Shown here piece after piece: positions 10,557 through 21,418 of a DNA stretch of 64,000 nt (positions are counted from its first letter, which is position 1; every line of letters begins with the position of its first letter). Location of the stretch: contig OX388310.1 of the NCBI GenBank assembly GCA_947579605.1, positions 3,286,001 through 3,350,000 of the forward strand. Reading direction: 5' to 3'. The DNA is from Athripsodes cinereus (Eukaryota; Arthropoda; Insecta; Trichoptera; Leptoceridae). The position numbers and the translations under genes are program-made. The notes under the pieces were generated by a model, which was not told where the DNA came from, ran no database searches, and saw only the letters and a program-made list of their open reading frames with translations.

Positions 10557-11299
10557 TATGTAAAAAAGCTAAAATGAATCAATTCCTGTCCGCTGGCAGC
10601 GAGTCCATGATTAAGAGAGATGTGTAAAATAAGTAAAAGTAAATAAATGAGTTTCCCATACCAATTACACGGGCCTTTGTGAAGTAAAAAGCACACTGAA
10701 TAAACTGGCATGTGTGTATACTATGTATGTGCCTACACTTTGCATACTACAGTAAAACAAAATTAAAAATCTTTGATGTATTGAATTTACACGCGCGATG
10801 CTTTGTGGTACGAGAGACGCCCGACGCCCGCCCGCTTAACTTTGATTAATTTGCACCAAAAACATTCCACAGACGAACCGGCTTTGTGAAAAAGTAAGAA
10901 TAAATTTCATGTACTGGAAACTATGTAGGTACGAGAGAAGTGTAATCTATAGTAGGTACATGTAAAATATTTTCCTTTGTAAGCAAAGTTAGACACTAAC
11001 TAGATTTAAAGTTAAAATTTAATGTATGGAACTTTAAAAGCACATTCTCTCTTAAGTTTGTACACTATTACACCTCTTCCTTTACAAAATAGGCAGATAA
11101 TAAATGAATTCCCACAATATGTATATTAAATGCTGTCATTACAAACATTCAGCATCTCCGTCATACTCGTTCAATTCTTCATAATTATGTATGTTTTTGA
11201 TGAATTCACTTAATGCGTCTGTGTCATTAAGGATCTATTGTAAATGATCTTACTCTTTGATCTGTATGACAATGGCTTAACACACAAACAAGAAAATTG
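10557..11299. other. AT-rich spacer, nothing recognised
   Basis: About 0.7 kb without a supported gene; a small GC-richer patch near 10793-10835 has no recognised function. Confidence 0.5.
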
Positions 11300-11331
11300 T
11301 ATACATATTTATTTATTTTATTCTTCACTGG

Positions 11332-11663
11332 TTAAGATCCATTGGTCGGAACACGTCGAAAACGAAGAAGTATTAACCAGGGTAGGCGAAAAAAGGCAAC
11401 TTCTTAAGAGAATCGGCCAACAACGAGCTAACTGGATTGGCCACAACATCAGGCACCCAGGACTACTCATCGCCATCGCGGAGGGTAAGACCGAGGGGAC
11501 AAATGGCAGAAGCCGACCAAGAGACGCGTATATGGACCAACTGAAGAGGGACATGAACTGTGGCTCATACGTAGAGCTGAAAAGACTGGCTGAGAATAGA
11601 GACGAATGGAGAAGAAAAACCAAACTCGTTGCAGACCAATCCAATGGATTGTAACTTATTATA
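11332..11663 (+). pseudogene. RTE-type LINE RT C-terminal fragment (family 2), copy 1
   Basis: The frame from about 11332 to the stop at 11654 encodes KIHWSEHVENEEVLTRVGEK, then RANWIGHNIRHPGLL and EWRRKTKLVADQSNGL. This is the C-terminal tail typical of RTE-clade endonuclease-reverse transcriptases. It is a severe 5' truncation: no endonuclease or catalytic RT motifs remain. It is nearly identical to 27274-27637, with only about six differences in 330 bp. The flanks (TTTATTTTATTCTTCACTG on the left and ACAGAGGGTGGGTTTATCGC further right) look like an interrupted LINE 3' end (family Y). No clear target duplication was seen. The residues before position 30 in the open frame come from flanking DNA. 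Confidence 0.85.
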
Positions 11664-11714
11664 TACATCGCTTACAATGTTTCAAACCAATACTAAGTAT
11701 AAAAAATCAGTTAC

Positions 11715-11790
11715 ACAATTGAATGTACAGAGGGTGGGTTTATCGCTAGCATGCGATGTTTTCCAACTAAACCGGTAACAAAATAAATGT
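11715..11790 (-). mobile_element. LINE 3'-end fragment (family Y)
   Basis: ACAGAGGGTGGGTTTATCGC...GATGTTTTCCAACTAA matches 58915-58978 (ACAGAGGGCGAGTTTATCGC...CTTCCAACTAACCC). It is probably the other half of the family Y fragment beginning near 11300, separated by the RTE insertion. Confidence 0.55.
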
Positions 11791-12912
11791 AAAAGAAATT
11801 AAAATTAACAAAATGAAAATTGATATTGGTGATGCATGTTCCATTAAAAATACACAAACACTATTATTAGATGTGAAATATAAGTATTTCAATATTTTCA
11901 AAACAACACTAAATATAATATGAAAATATGAATGGCAAATCGTTAGATTGCATCAGAGCTGAAATATAAATATATATTTGAACTCACTACATATATTTTT
12001 TCCAAAGCCCGCATTACGAACGAATACGAAAGTGCAAAATCAAATTTGCAAAAGACTTTTTCCATCTAAGTCTGTCTTATACATAAATCTCAGCTAACCA
12101 GTAAAAGCAATAGTAAGTAATCCTACATAGAGAAATATAAAGCACAGCTTTCTGAGTGATTTGCATTGAATAATTTCATTTTCTATAGTACCTTCATAAG
12201 TAGTGAGACAAGAACATCGTATAGCAATCAGCATAGTAGATTAGATTGGATTAGCATGAAGTCTGGAACTGACAAGCATTCGCTTGATTCAAATAACCCA
12301 AATGCATTATCTTCAACTGAAGTAACATTATACATTGCGTAACAAAGTTCTGTCTGGATACGTATATGATTTTGTCTCCAATTCTGATGCATATAATGCT
12401 TAGAAACACAATAAAATAATGCGGAAAAAATGGAAAAGGTTAATACTCAAAATAATTTAAACAGTCTCTGCACTTTTGGGTTTTCGTTTACGGAAAATTA
12501 TTAATCACATCTTTAGTTCGGCGATAACTTATGTCTCATATCCTGAATATCTAAGCTTTCATTGACACAGAGTGAACGAATTTCATGTTAATTACTTGCA
12601 ACTCATCCACTGACCATCTCACCCATGGGAAATGCAGTGATGGTGTGAATGAATAAAATACATATAACAGTTCAGTGGTTTGGGATCGAAATAGGACATA
12701 TGTATTCATTTGAAAAATGTTAATAAAGCCCGAAAACTAACTGAATTTTGACTGTTGCAATACAATTTGTTCTCATATTTTTTATTTATGTACGTTTCAT
12801 AGATTTCGAGCATTTATGAAAATGAAGTTTCATTGAACCCAAAATTAAGAATATTTTTGCATACTTGGTTTCAAAAATTCCAGTTTTGGAGTTGTTTACA
12901 TTCGATCTCAAA
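11791..12912. other. AT-rich spacer, nothing recognised
   Basis: About 1.1 kb; no supported open frame and no recognised repeat family. Confidence 0.5.
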
Positions 12913-12925
12913 ACACACAATATTA

Positions 12926-13051
12926 AATTATCAAATAAAATACTATACTATACTATACCCTCACGTCGAGTAAAATAAAATATTTATTTATTTTATTTTA
13001 TTTGATAATTTAAAATGAAGTGTTAAAAAGTTAATGCCGATACAATTAATG
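12926..13051 (-). mobile_element. Inverted-ended retroposed unit, short form, with 13-bp target duplication
   Basis: Flanked by ACACACAATATTA on both sides (12913-12925 and 13052-13064). It starts AATTATCAAATAAAAT, whose reverse complement occurs at 12995-13011, and ends with AAATGAAGTGTTAAAAAG and ATGCCGATACAATTAATG. These two termini are the same as those of the larger palindromic unit at 50192-50484. The centre differs: here it holds CTATA repeats followed by CCCTCACG, which resembles the RTE family 1 tail. Confidence 0.75.
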
Positions 13052-13064
13052 ACACACAATATTA

Positions 13065-13570
13065 GTTTGAAATATTCAATTTGCAGTCAATAAAATATAA
13101 TTATTGCAATTGATATCGTAAATATGTATATCATTTTTTGTAAAGTAAAGCTTTTAATATATCTGAACGTAATCCATAAAAAAAATCTAACAAAGAAATG
13201 GGGATTTTATTTTTGAGCCAACCCGATAAATAATGTGCAACCTTCGAGCATACCTATATATTTTATAGCAGTCGTTTTCCTCAACAAAAATTGAGGATAG
13301 ATAAAAGGGAAAAGTTGTCTAGGCTATTTGGAAAGCTGTAAATTAGGGTAGAGCTTAGGAGACAGGGTTTCAGATTACGCTGAATATTTTATTAAGGTAA
13401 TTTACTAAAGTTGAAACCGGAATTAAAGAGCTCTTGTACCACTGAACTTTGAAAGTATAATCTCTAGGAGATAACCATTAATATTAACTTTTTTTATATT
13501 TCAAGGCCATTGCGGTAAATTTTTAGATCCACAAAAAACTTCAACCTTTTTTCAATGTTTCCTGCATATT
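13065..13570. other. AT-rich spacer, nothing recognised
   Basis: No supported gene or repeat family. Confidence 0.5.
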
Positions 13571-13571
13571 T

Positions 13572-14327
13572 ATTACACTATACTATACTATACTATACTA
13601 TACCCTCACGCCATGTCCCAGGAGGGGTAGGCAGAGAGAACGGAACGCCATATAGATGTATCCTTACATACTTTTTTCGCTTCCTCTACATTCATCCAGT
13701 TTCTCATACATGCACGCCAATTTCTCTTACTCAGCACGCGTCCGTCCTTAAGAATTTGGTCCACGTGATCAAGCCACGTGGTTCTTGGACGTCCGCGCTT
13801 CCTCACACCCCTTCTTTCAGATAAATACATCCTCTTCGTCATCCTTTCATCTTGCATTCGCTCAACATGTCCAAACCATCTCAACTTGTTTACACGCATT
13901 CTGTCCACAACACTCTTCACACATCCGCTCATTCTCCTGATATCCTCATTCTTCACTCTATCTCGCAACGTTTTACCAACCATTCTTCTCAGTGAACGCA
14001 TCTCCACAGCATTTATTCCACTCTCATCCTTTTTCAACCACGTCCAAGTTTCGCTTGCATACATAAGTGTCGGTAACAGAATGGTATTGTGCACTTTTTT
14101 GCCATGTTCGACACACTGCTATTGCTAACAATGGGTCGAAGTGCACCATTCACTCTAGCACCGGCGACTTTTCTTCTTTCAATGTCCTTATCAAATCTTC
14201 CATCCCTCGCAAACAGACTTCCCAAATAGACATACTCATTCACTTGCTCTAAACATTCAACGTCAACCTTTATTTCACATACCGTTCTTTCACTCTCTAC
14301 AGAGAAATGCTTTGAAATTAAATACAA
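13572..14327 (-). pseudogene. RTE-type LINE, RT C-terminal third (family 1), one frameshift
   Basis: The best family 1 copy. Minus strand: the first frame (14034-14327) encodes VEQ/LEQVNEYVYLGSLFARDGRF-like sequence and DIERRKVAGARVNGAL. A shift near 14090 moves to the frame at 13606-14094, with TILLPTLMYASETWTW, INAVEMRSLRRM, KLRWFGHVERM, GRPRTTWLDHV and a C-terminus LSAYPSWDMA followed by a stop. These are standard RTE-clade C-terminal motifs. The 3' UTR is very short: right after the stop come GGGTATAG and TATAG repeats (13572-13600). Catalytic RT motifs and endonuclease are absent through 5' truncation, so it is inactive. Confidence 0.9.
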
Positions 14328-14365
14328 TCATTATACAGACGGCGAGTTTATCGCAAAAGCACACA
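14316..14365 (-). mobile_element. LINE 3'-end fragment (family Y)
   Basis: ACAATCATTATACAGACGGCGAGTTTATCGCAAAAGC matches the family Y block at 58915-58950. It abuts the truncated end of the RTE copy. Confidence 0.55.
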
Positions 14366-15364
14366 CTGTTCAAACTAATCCATATTGTCTTTTACGATCT
14401 CTTACATTTAAAAAATATATAACACATTCTTCAAATTAATATTCAGTTGCAATCGGTTTGGATGATTCTAGAGAACAGTTTTTTTTAAATGTCCCCAGCT
14501 TTACCATTTTGGGACGACTATTATAAACTATTTTTATTGGCACGGTGAGAATAATCTATTTATTTTATTTATTTAGTTAATAAAGTTATAATAAAAACAA
14601 ATATTCTTTCATAACTTAAAAATACTTAATAAACTAATAGCATCTAATGAATAAATTATACATGTATATCTATACAATACTATTTATACAATTCTGCAAT
14701 ACTACTTATACAATTCAATACTACCTATCTTCTAGATAAATACTAAACTAATAAAAAACTTTCGATTCTTAAGGTCTCCGCATGAGTGAAATTCCGGTAA
14801 TTTTTCAGATATTCAATAATCTGCGTGGTTTTTAATTGCAGTTGACCAGCTAGCTACCCCAATTGTGGAAAATGGTGTCATGGTATACTAGTTGTGGCTA
14901 TTATTAACCAAATATTTAAATTTTTCCAATTTTCCTTCAGCTATCTAATAACTTTTCATTTTTAAAATAAAGCAAGCAGATTTTCGACTCGATAACAAAC
15001 ATTAATACTGTCGTGTTGAAAATAGCACACAGTATAAAAGGGATAAACAAATATTGACTACGAAGAACACTTTCGATACGATAAGGAAATTCCCATACGA
15101 ATATAATATATTGAGATTGTATTTGATATCCGTAAAAAATATATACGTTTACGATAACAAAAGCATACCTTCCCAAGCTTTTTTCTAGTGGGGGAGAGCA
15201 GCAAACTTTAGCGATTCTAATGTTATTAAATTAAAAAACATTCTTTTTCACCACTTTATGTTTTTATTGATAGAGACATATTTCGTCTTATAAGGACATT
15301 TATTTATTTTTTTGCACATCATCATTAAAAAACAAAATTTAAAATACTATGATGATAGTGATAG
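14366..15364. other. AT-rich flank upstream of the CR1-type LINE
   Basis: About 1 kb of AT-rich DNA. The minus-strand open frame at 14937-15176 shows no motif. Nothing else recognised. Confidence 0.5.
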
Positions 15365-15369
15365 GGAGT

Positions 15370-15375
15370 TCAGTT
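15370..15375 (+). promoter_or_regulatory. Possible initiator of the LINE internal promoter
   Basis: TCAGTT matches the arthropod initiator consensus TCAKTY. A GGACG motif lies about 22-26 nt downstream, close to but not exactly at the usual downstream promoter element position (+28). Non-LTR elements of this type often use such internal promoters. Speculative. Confidence 0.3.
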
Positions 15376-15492
15376 CAGGATAGCGTAGGCTTCGGACGCA
15401 TACCTCGTACATGTGTCCCTAAATATACAAATCTCAAATCCGCACTGGCGTAACATTTCTTCTTTTTTCATTCTTTTCACCTATCAAACAAC

Positions 15493-16191
15493 ATGAATAT
15501 TGAGCAATTGGAGAGAAGACTCGCAGAATTCGAGCAACGCCTAAATAAGATCCAATGTACCTGTGTAGCGACTAATCTGCATAAAGAATTCGTTGAATTC
15601 AAAGTCGAGGCGAATAAAGAAATAACTGAGGCGAAAAAGTCCATTAGTGCGATTGAATACCAAGTGGATAAGTTAGAGGCTGCTTCAAGACGTAACATCG
15701 TCTTACTTCACGGGCTGGAGGAAGAAGCAGCAGAGGACATTACGTCGACAACTGTGGAATTCCTGAAGGCCAAGAACATTGGAATACAACTTAGTGACAT
15801 CGACTACTGTTACCGTTTAAAGTCAAATAGTATAAACAGCAGAGGTAAACGGCCAGTGCTCTTGGCGATGAAAAACCATTGTTCCAAACAAATAATTTGG
15901 GACAATAAGAAGGCATTCAAGGGCACCCCACAGATGGTAACGGAGTACCTCACAAAATATCGCCAAAAATTGTTCATCGAGACGCGACGTACTTTCAAGG
16001 AAGGGAGTTCCTGGACCAACGATGGAAAAATTTACATCCGACACCCCGACAACTCTCGTAGAACAATCTTCAACTTTGACCAGCTGAAAGAGGCTATCAA
16101 AGTATCGGCGACAATGCAAGCAAATCTCGACCTTGTAAAACCAACCCGACAATTGCGTTCCATGACGAGGAGGAATCGAACTCAAAAGTAG
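15493..16191 (+). CDS. LINE ORF1 RNA-binding protein, L1-ORF1-like
   Basis: 232 residues. Residues 1-65 look like a coiled coil (heptad-like Leu/Ile/Val spacing and many Glu/Lys). An RRM-like section follows at about 67-145, starting RRNIVLLHGLEEE and including DIDYCYRL and RPVLLAMKN. A C-terminal basic domain at about 150-215 contains LFIETRRTFKEG, DGKIYIRHP and FDQLKEAI. This order (coiled coil, RRM, CTD) is that of L1-type ORF1 proteins, which bind LINE RNA as trimers and act as chaperones. The tail is rich in Arg. The frame is intact. The ATG at 15493 is the first in frame and lies about 120 nt after the presumed transcription start. It pairs with the endonuclease/RT encoded downstream. 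Confidence 0.8.
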   Translation: MNIEQLERRLAEFEQRLNKIQCTCVATNLHKEFVEFKVEANKEITEAKKSISAIEYQVDKLEAASRRNIVLLHGLEEEAAEDITSTTVEFLKAKNIGIQLSDIDYCYRLKSNSINSRGKRPVLLAMKNHCSKQIIWDNKKAFKGTPQMVTEYLTKYRQKLFIETRRTFKEGSSWTNDGKIYIRHPDNSRRTIFNFDQLKEAIKVSATMQANLDLVKPTRQLRSMTRRNRTQK

Positions 16192-17430
16192 ATTGATATC
16201 TCCCATGTTGGATCTGCAACATCTACGGCTCAGCTAATGGAACACCCCATCTCAACCACGGTCATAATAGTGATGCGCCTATGTGTTTTTGTGTTGTTTT
16301 ATTTTATTTTACATTTAGTAATTTTTTATTTTTTTTTACTCATATACTCTTCAGGTTGAATGTTCTATAAGTGTATTTGTATAGGACATAGTGTCAATTT
16401 TGAGTGAAACAATAGTGATGATTTAGCAATAAATTACAACATCCGGCTGTATGTGGTATTCAGCCATTCTATCTCTCTAACTTAGATAGTAGGTATATCA
16501 TGTTTCCAATTGTATAAGAACTTACAAAAACAACACACTAATATGTCCTTTTTATTAATGTTAGATACTATTCTTCTTGGTAGGTATTGTGCACAGTTTT
16601 TGTTGTTATTATTATTATTGTTAATACTGTCGTATCTATCTCTTGTCACATTAAAATTTACAACCCAACATAACGTACTTCATAGTCTCACATTTTATGT
16701 ATGTATACGAATCTAGATTGCATCGTTACAGCATGGCTACAGCTATACGATAATACAAGTGCATAGTATGAACATAATGCCCACATCTGGAATATGTATA
16801 CAGCATATCTACAACTAATATCTTAATACGATTTAAAAAATAACAATAATAACCTACTATCTATAACTTTTTAAATCAACAGATATAATATGTATATCTT
16901 CCTTTCTTTTTTTATTACCTAAATTGTCCTACCAATAATTGTCCATATTGTATGTCAAACCAGCTCAAATATCAGTAATGATTTTTATCATAATTTGCAA
17001 GTAATACACTTGCAGAAATATGACTTGAAAATAATTATGTTATACACACATAGTTGTTCACTATTATTTTATCTTATTATTCAAATAACATTAATTCATG
17101 TAGACAATGGTTTTCTTCGTTTGTATTTGCTTAATAGTTATCATAATGTTTGTATTCCTCTTCTCTCATTGCTATAAATTTATTTATTTATGTGTGTTAT
17201 GTACAGTGCGGATGTGAGGTCCCAATAGATCACATTTTTTATTTAAAATATAATATTTAGACAATATTTACTCATACCAAAGAAATAAGTTTACCTTATT
17301 ATCATTGTTCATTGTTTTAGCTAGTTGCAATTTTGTTATTTTGTTGAAATTCTAAATTGTAATATTTTATGTAATTTATTTCTACGAGCATATATATAAT
17401 ATTTTAGTAAGTAGCATTCACATTTTTACC
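16192..17430 (+). other. Long inter-ORF spacer within the CR1-type LINE
   Basis: 1.24 kb of AT-rich sequence with stops in all frames. Open frames at 16510-16716 and 16995-17177 are short, hydrophobic and lack motifs. Spacers between LINE ORFs are usually far shorter, so this may be an old insertion or an unusual feature of this family. I could not identify inverted ends or a target duplication. Confidence 0.6.
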
Positions 17431-20400
17431 ATGAACCATGTATTAATGTCTTCTGATGAGGAAATCTACTATTCATTCCCTCCCTCTCCCTCTGTACCCT
17501 CTTTTCTCTTAGACATAGAGACATCTTTACTTTCTGACGATTCCTCTGATGCAGATATCTCATCTATGGATGATTCCAATTACCTCACCGTGAATACTCT
17601 TAAGAAAATTGCACGTGTTCATCCCAAAGACTTCTTTGCTTGTCATATAAACGCCCAAAGCCTATACTCTCATTACGACTATCTCCAAAGCTCCTTTCTC
17701 GACTCTCCAGTCCACGCTTTGCTTGTTAGTGAAACTTGGCTGAAACCTTCTCTATCCTCTTCTTTAGTTACCCTCCCTGGATACCAACTTATTCGTAACG
17801 ATAGAGTTGGTAAGGGTGGAGGCGGTGTAGCAATATATCTAAAGGAGGAGATTAAATACAAAATAATAATCAGTTCTCCTAGCCAATTTCGCCAACATTC
17901 TGCAGAATATCTGTTTATTGAGATCGAACAAGCCTGTAAAAAGTTTCTTTTAGGCGTTCTCTACTCTCCCAATTGTTCCACTAATTACTTCACAGATCTC
18001 GAAAGTCAATTAGAGTTATTAGCTCCTCAATATAGCGATCTTATCCTTATGGGCGACTTCAATACATGCCTATTGAAAGACGATTATCGTTCAAACAAAC
18101 TTCGTAACATAGTTACATCTACAAATCTCCAAATTCTCCCACTATCTGCAACTCACCATCAGCAAGACTCTAATTCACTTATTGATCTCATCATCACAAC
18201 TTCCAATAACTCTGTATCCTCTCATGGCCAAATGAGCGCCTGTGGATTTTCCCGCCATGATCTCGTGTACATTACATACAAAACACGCTACCCTAGACAA
18301 AAAGCACGTGAAATTGTCTATCGAAATCTAAAAAACATTAATTTAGAACTTCTACAAGCTGACGCTGGTTCTAATTATTGGTCTTCTATATACCTTCACG
18401 ACAACATTGATGACATGATCTCAACTTTCAATGAGCTGGTTTCAAAACTTTTAGACAGTCACGCGCCATTAAAGAGAGCTCGAGTAAAACACCCCCCATC
18501 CGGTTGGTTGACCGATGACATCAGAAAAAACATGAAAGCACGGGACAGGAGATATTCCAAGTGGAAAGCTAGCAGAACGGAATCCAATTGGGAATCCTAT
18601 AGAATTCATAGGAATCGATGTAATCAGCTCTGTAGAAACGCCAAGAAGGCGTACTTCAAAAATTCTCTTACAAATACATCTCCTAATAAATTTTGGTCTT
18701 TTCTACGTACCCAGGGTCTATCAAATGGTAAAAACATTGTTTCTAATCACCCGGTAGAAGATGATGCATTAAACATTTTCTTTTCCACTCCTCCTGTCAT
18801 ATTGGACTCTAAGCAGAAAACTAAAGCTCTCCAGCAAATCCACAGTTTGCCTCGAAAATCTCATCCTGAGTTCAAATTTACGCCGTTCACAAAAGAGAAT
18901 GTTAGGAAAGTAATTCTCAGTATTAAGTCAAAATCCTCAGGGAGCGATGGTATTACCATAAAATTCATTCATATGATCCTCTTTCAGATTGAAGATGTTT
19001 TGACACATATTTTTAACTTTTCTGTTTCTACAGCAACAGTTCCAGCTAGGTGGAAAGAAGCATTCATAATACCGTTACCCAAGGTGGCATCACCCTGCGT
19101 ACCCAAAGATTTTCGACCAATATCAATATTACCTTGTCTCTCTAAAGTACTTGAACGCCTGATCTTTGAACAAGTTTATTCCTTTCTTAACCAACATAGC
19201 TTACTTAATCCATTTCAATCAGGTTTCCGCACTCGCCATAGTACAACATCCGCTCTAACAAAAATTACCGACGATATTCGACTGGCCAAGGAAAATGGTA
19301 ATCTCACCCTTCTTGTCTTATTAGATTTTAGTAATGCCTTTAATTCAGTTGATCATGATATTCTAATAGGATTTCTTGAAAGACTTAATTTTGGCCGCTC
19401 TTGTCTAACTTGGTTCAGATCATATCTCTCAAACCGCCAACAATGTGTCAAAATGTCTGATAAATTATCTGACTGGGTAAATGTGCAGACTGGAGTTCCA
19501 CAAGGCGGTGTACTTTCACCTTTACTGTTTTCTCTTTTTATCGATACCATATCAGCAAATCTTAATTCCAAATATCATATGTACGCTGACGACCTCCAAT
19601 TGTATACTCATTTTCCTTTAAGTAACCCTACTTCTGGCTTCGACATAATGAATCTCGACCTCGAAGCTATTTCGAATTGGTCCACTTCTCATGGCCTTCT
19701 ACTCAATGCCTCTAAAACCCAAGCCATCGTCATCGGGAGTAATCGCAAAACAGTGAAATTTTCAATGGACTCCCCTCCACATCTTACCCTTTGTAACTCT
19801 AACATCCCTCTTTCGAAAACGGTCAAAAACCTAGGTGTCATATTTGATCAAAATCTTTCTTGGATAGATCATATCAAGGAGGTAAGTCGCAAAATCTTTT
19901 TCAGACTACACTCCTTCAAACGATTACAATTCTTCCTTCCAGTTGACACTAAACGAATGATGGCTTTGTCCTTTCTACTACCAATCCTGTTCTATGCAGA
20001 CTGCACCTTTCTAGATACCACTGAAGAACTCAGTGCGAAGTTGGATCGGCTGCAGAATGCTTGCATTCGCTTTATCTTTGGTCTAAGAAAATATGACCAC
20101 ATCTCTCAATTCCGTACTGAACTCAAATGGCCATCATACAAGGAATCCCGTAATTTACATATACTTTGCTTTCTTTATAACATCCTTAAGCACGAAGCTC
20201 CTCAATACCTCTTCGAACGGTTTGTTCCCCTTTCTTCCCATGGTCTATCGTTAAGGTCACAAAACAATCGTCGTTTAGAATTCCCACCTCATAGTACATC
20301 TTTTTATTCATCTTCTTTTACCGTACATGCTACCAGAATCTGGAACAACCTCCCCAATGATATTCGGTCCTCTTCAACTATAGGCTCATTCAAACATAAA

Positions 20401-20439
20401 GTAAAATCCCTCATAAACAACCCACCATCTCATCAATAG
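17431..20439 (+). CDS. LINE ORF2: APE endonuclease and reverse transcriptase
   Basis: 1002 residues, uninterrupted. An acidic, Ser-rich leader (1-65) precedes an apurinic-type endonuclease at about 68-285: HINAQSL (Asn74), SETWL (Glu101), GGGGVAIYL, LMGDFN (Asp209, Asn211) and SRHDLVY (His276). The reverse transcriptase spans about 480-830: PLPKV...KDFRPISILPCLSK, LLDFSNAFNSVDH (Asp632), GVPQGGVLSPLLFSLFID, and YADD (718-721), then LGVIFDQNLSW. The C-terminal end has RIWNNLPNDIRSS, typical of the family. All catalytic residues I can check are present, so the protein may be functional. It nicks target DNA and primes reverse transcription of its own RNA. CR1-superfamily assignment is from motifs and the tail; Jockey is the alternative. 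The ATG at 17431 is the first in frame. Confidence 0.92.
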   Translation: MNHVLMSSDEEIYYSFPPSPSVPSFLLDIETSLLSDDSSDADISSMDDSNYLTVNTLKKIARVHPKDFFACHINAQSLYSHYDYLQSSFLDSPVHALLVSETWLKPSLSSSLVTLPGYQLIRNDRVGKGGGGVAIYLKEEIKYKIIISSPSQFRQHSAEYLFIEIEQACKKFLLGVLYSPNCSTNYFTDLESQLELLAPQYSDLILMGDFNTCLLKDDYRSNKLRNIVTSTNLQILPLSATHHQQDSNSLIDLIITTSNNSVSSHGQMSACGFSRHDLVYITYKTRYPRQKAREIVYRNLKNINLELLQADAGSNYWSSIYLHDNIDDMISTFNELVSKLLDSHAPLKRARVKHPPSGWLTDDIRKNMKARDRRYSKWKASRTESNWESYRIHRNRCNQLCRNAKKAYFKNSLTNTSPNKFWSFLRTQGLSNGKNIVSNHPVEDDALNIFFSTPPVILDSKQKTKALQQIHSLPRKSHPEFKFTPFTKENVRKVILSIKSKSSGSDGITIKFIHMILFQIEDVLTHIFNFSVSTATVPARWKEAFIIPLPKVASPCVPKDFRPISILPCLSKVLERLIFEQVYSFLNQHSLLNPFQSGFRTRHSTTSALTKITDDIRLAKENGNLTLLVLLDFSNAFNSVDHDILIGFLERLNFGRSCLTWFRSYLSNRQQCVKMSDKLSDWVNVQTGVPQGGVLSPLLFSLFIDTISANLNSKYHMYADDLQLYTHFPLSNPTSGFDIMNLDLEAISNWSTSHGLLLNASKTQAIVIGSNRKTVKFSMDSPPHLTLCNSNIPLSKTVKNLGVIFDQNLSWIDHIKEVSRKIFFRLHSFKRLQFFLPVDTKRMMALSFLLPILFYADCTFLDTTEELSAKLDRLQNACIRFIFGLRKYDHISQFRTELKWPSYKESRNLHILCFLYNILKHEAPQYLFERFVPLSSHGLSLRSQNNRRLEFPPHSTSFYSSSFTVHATRIWNNLPNDIRSSSTIGSFKHKVKSLINNPPSHQ

Positions 20440-20714
20440 TAGATAGTTCTCACTTAGATACATATAATATAGGTTTATGGTTGTGAATGCTTACATTTTT
20501 ATCTTTTATTTTTTTTTATATTTATATAGGTATTCTTGTTTCATATTATATATTTCATTTTCTGTTTATCTTTTGATCTAAACTCACTTTATACTAAAAC
20601 AGTTCTCAAACATTGTAGTAGGTTTACTGGAAGACATTGCCTCAAGGCAATATGTACGCCTTTTGTAAAATATTTGTATATTTGACAATAAAGTGTTTAT
20701 TATTATTATTATAG
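20440..20714 (+). other. 3' UTR and tail of the CR1-type LINE
   Basis: Includes the conserved terminal block GGAAGACATTGCCTCAAGG, the inner part of which (TTGCCTCAAGGCAA) is a small palindrome, then TGTACGCCTTTTGTAAAA, an AATAAA signal at 20687-20692 and ATT repeats. The same block ends the two truncated copies, so it is probably the region recognised by the RT. Confidence 0.75.
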
Positions 20715-21319
20715 TGCAGTGGCGAGATTATCACTATCAAGTGATTTCTTCCATGTCACCTAAGTGTAAATCTAAATTGGAAAAACATTTGTTTTTTTTT
20801 TAATTTTATTACGAATTTGTACTACTAAACACCGACATAGTGAATAGATTCTTTTTGTTCTCATATCGAATTTGTAAATTCGATTTTTTGAAGCAGGAAA
20901 TGCTTTTTCTAGCTCATAATATTAAAAAAGTGGGACGAGAATTTAGACAGATTTTTTTCTGTAGGATTTAACTTTTTAATTAACTATCGGTATAGGAATA
21001 AGGTATTAATTTGGTAAAATATCCAACTTTAATCCAGTGTAAATTATATTTGTCTTCTTAGATGGGTAACTGTCCACTTCGAAGCCATTCTTTCATACTT
21101 CTCCACAATCCATTGCATCACAGCAAGTAGCTTGCCAATAAAAGTTGAAACATGCCGAATGGGTGACATAATTATGTATTATTTCGTCATACTTTTTCTA
21201 CACATCTACTTCCATACTATTCCCATATTTGAATCATTTACGTCTATTTTGAATTCTTTATGTATCCGAGATTCTCATTTAATCTATTTATTTATCTATA
21301 TTTATAATATGACGTGGAT
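20715..21319. other. AT-rich spacer, nothing recognised
   Basis: No supported gene. The short open frame at 21132-21323 has no motif. Confidence 0.5.
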
Positions 21320-21418
21320 GTAATGTCCTAGAATTTTTAAATTGTACATTGTCCTTGAGGTGCTTTAGCACGTAAATGACACTTTAATGTTGTACAATAA
21401 TAATAATAATACTAGGGG
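21320..21418 (+). mobile_element. LINE 3'-end fragment with hairpin and AAT-repeat tail
   Basis: GTACATTGTCCTTGAGGTGCTTTAGCACGTAAATGACACTTTAATGTTGTAC followed by AATAATAAT. The GTGCTTTAGCAC stem-loop just before a short-repeat tail is a common layout of CR1-type 3' ends. It has no coding part. Confidence 0.5.

Larger units (their letters stand above)
15370..20714 (+). mobile_element. Apparently full-length CR1-type LINE, about 5.3 kb
   Basis: Contains an intact ORF1 (15493-16191), a 1.24-kb spacer, an intact ORF2 (17431-20439), and a 3' UTR ending GACAATAAAGTGTTTATT followed by ATT repeats (to about 20714). The same 3' end occurs in truncated copies at 37945-38084 (+) and 46594-47023 (-), which fixes the right boundary. 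The left boundary is a guess based on an initiator-like motif; no target duplication was identified. The microsatellite-like tail in place of poly-A, and the L1-like ORF1, fit the CR1 superfamily. Confidence 0.8.

Noticed and set aside
10322..10711. 129-aa minus-strand open frame
   Set aside because: It reads through the LINE poly-A (as a poly-Phe run) and the 3' half of a SINE.
13778..14128. 116-aa plus-strand open frame
   Set aside because: Shadow on the opposite strand of the RTE RT fragment.
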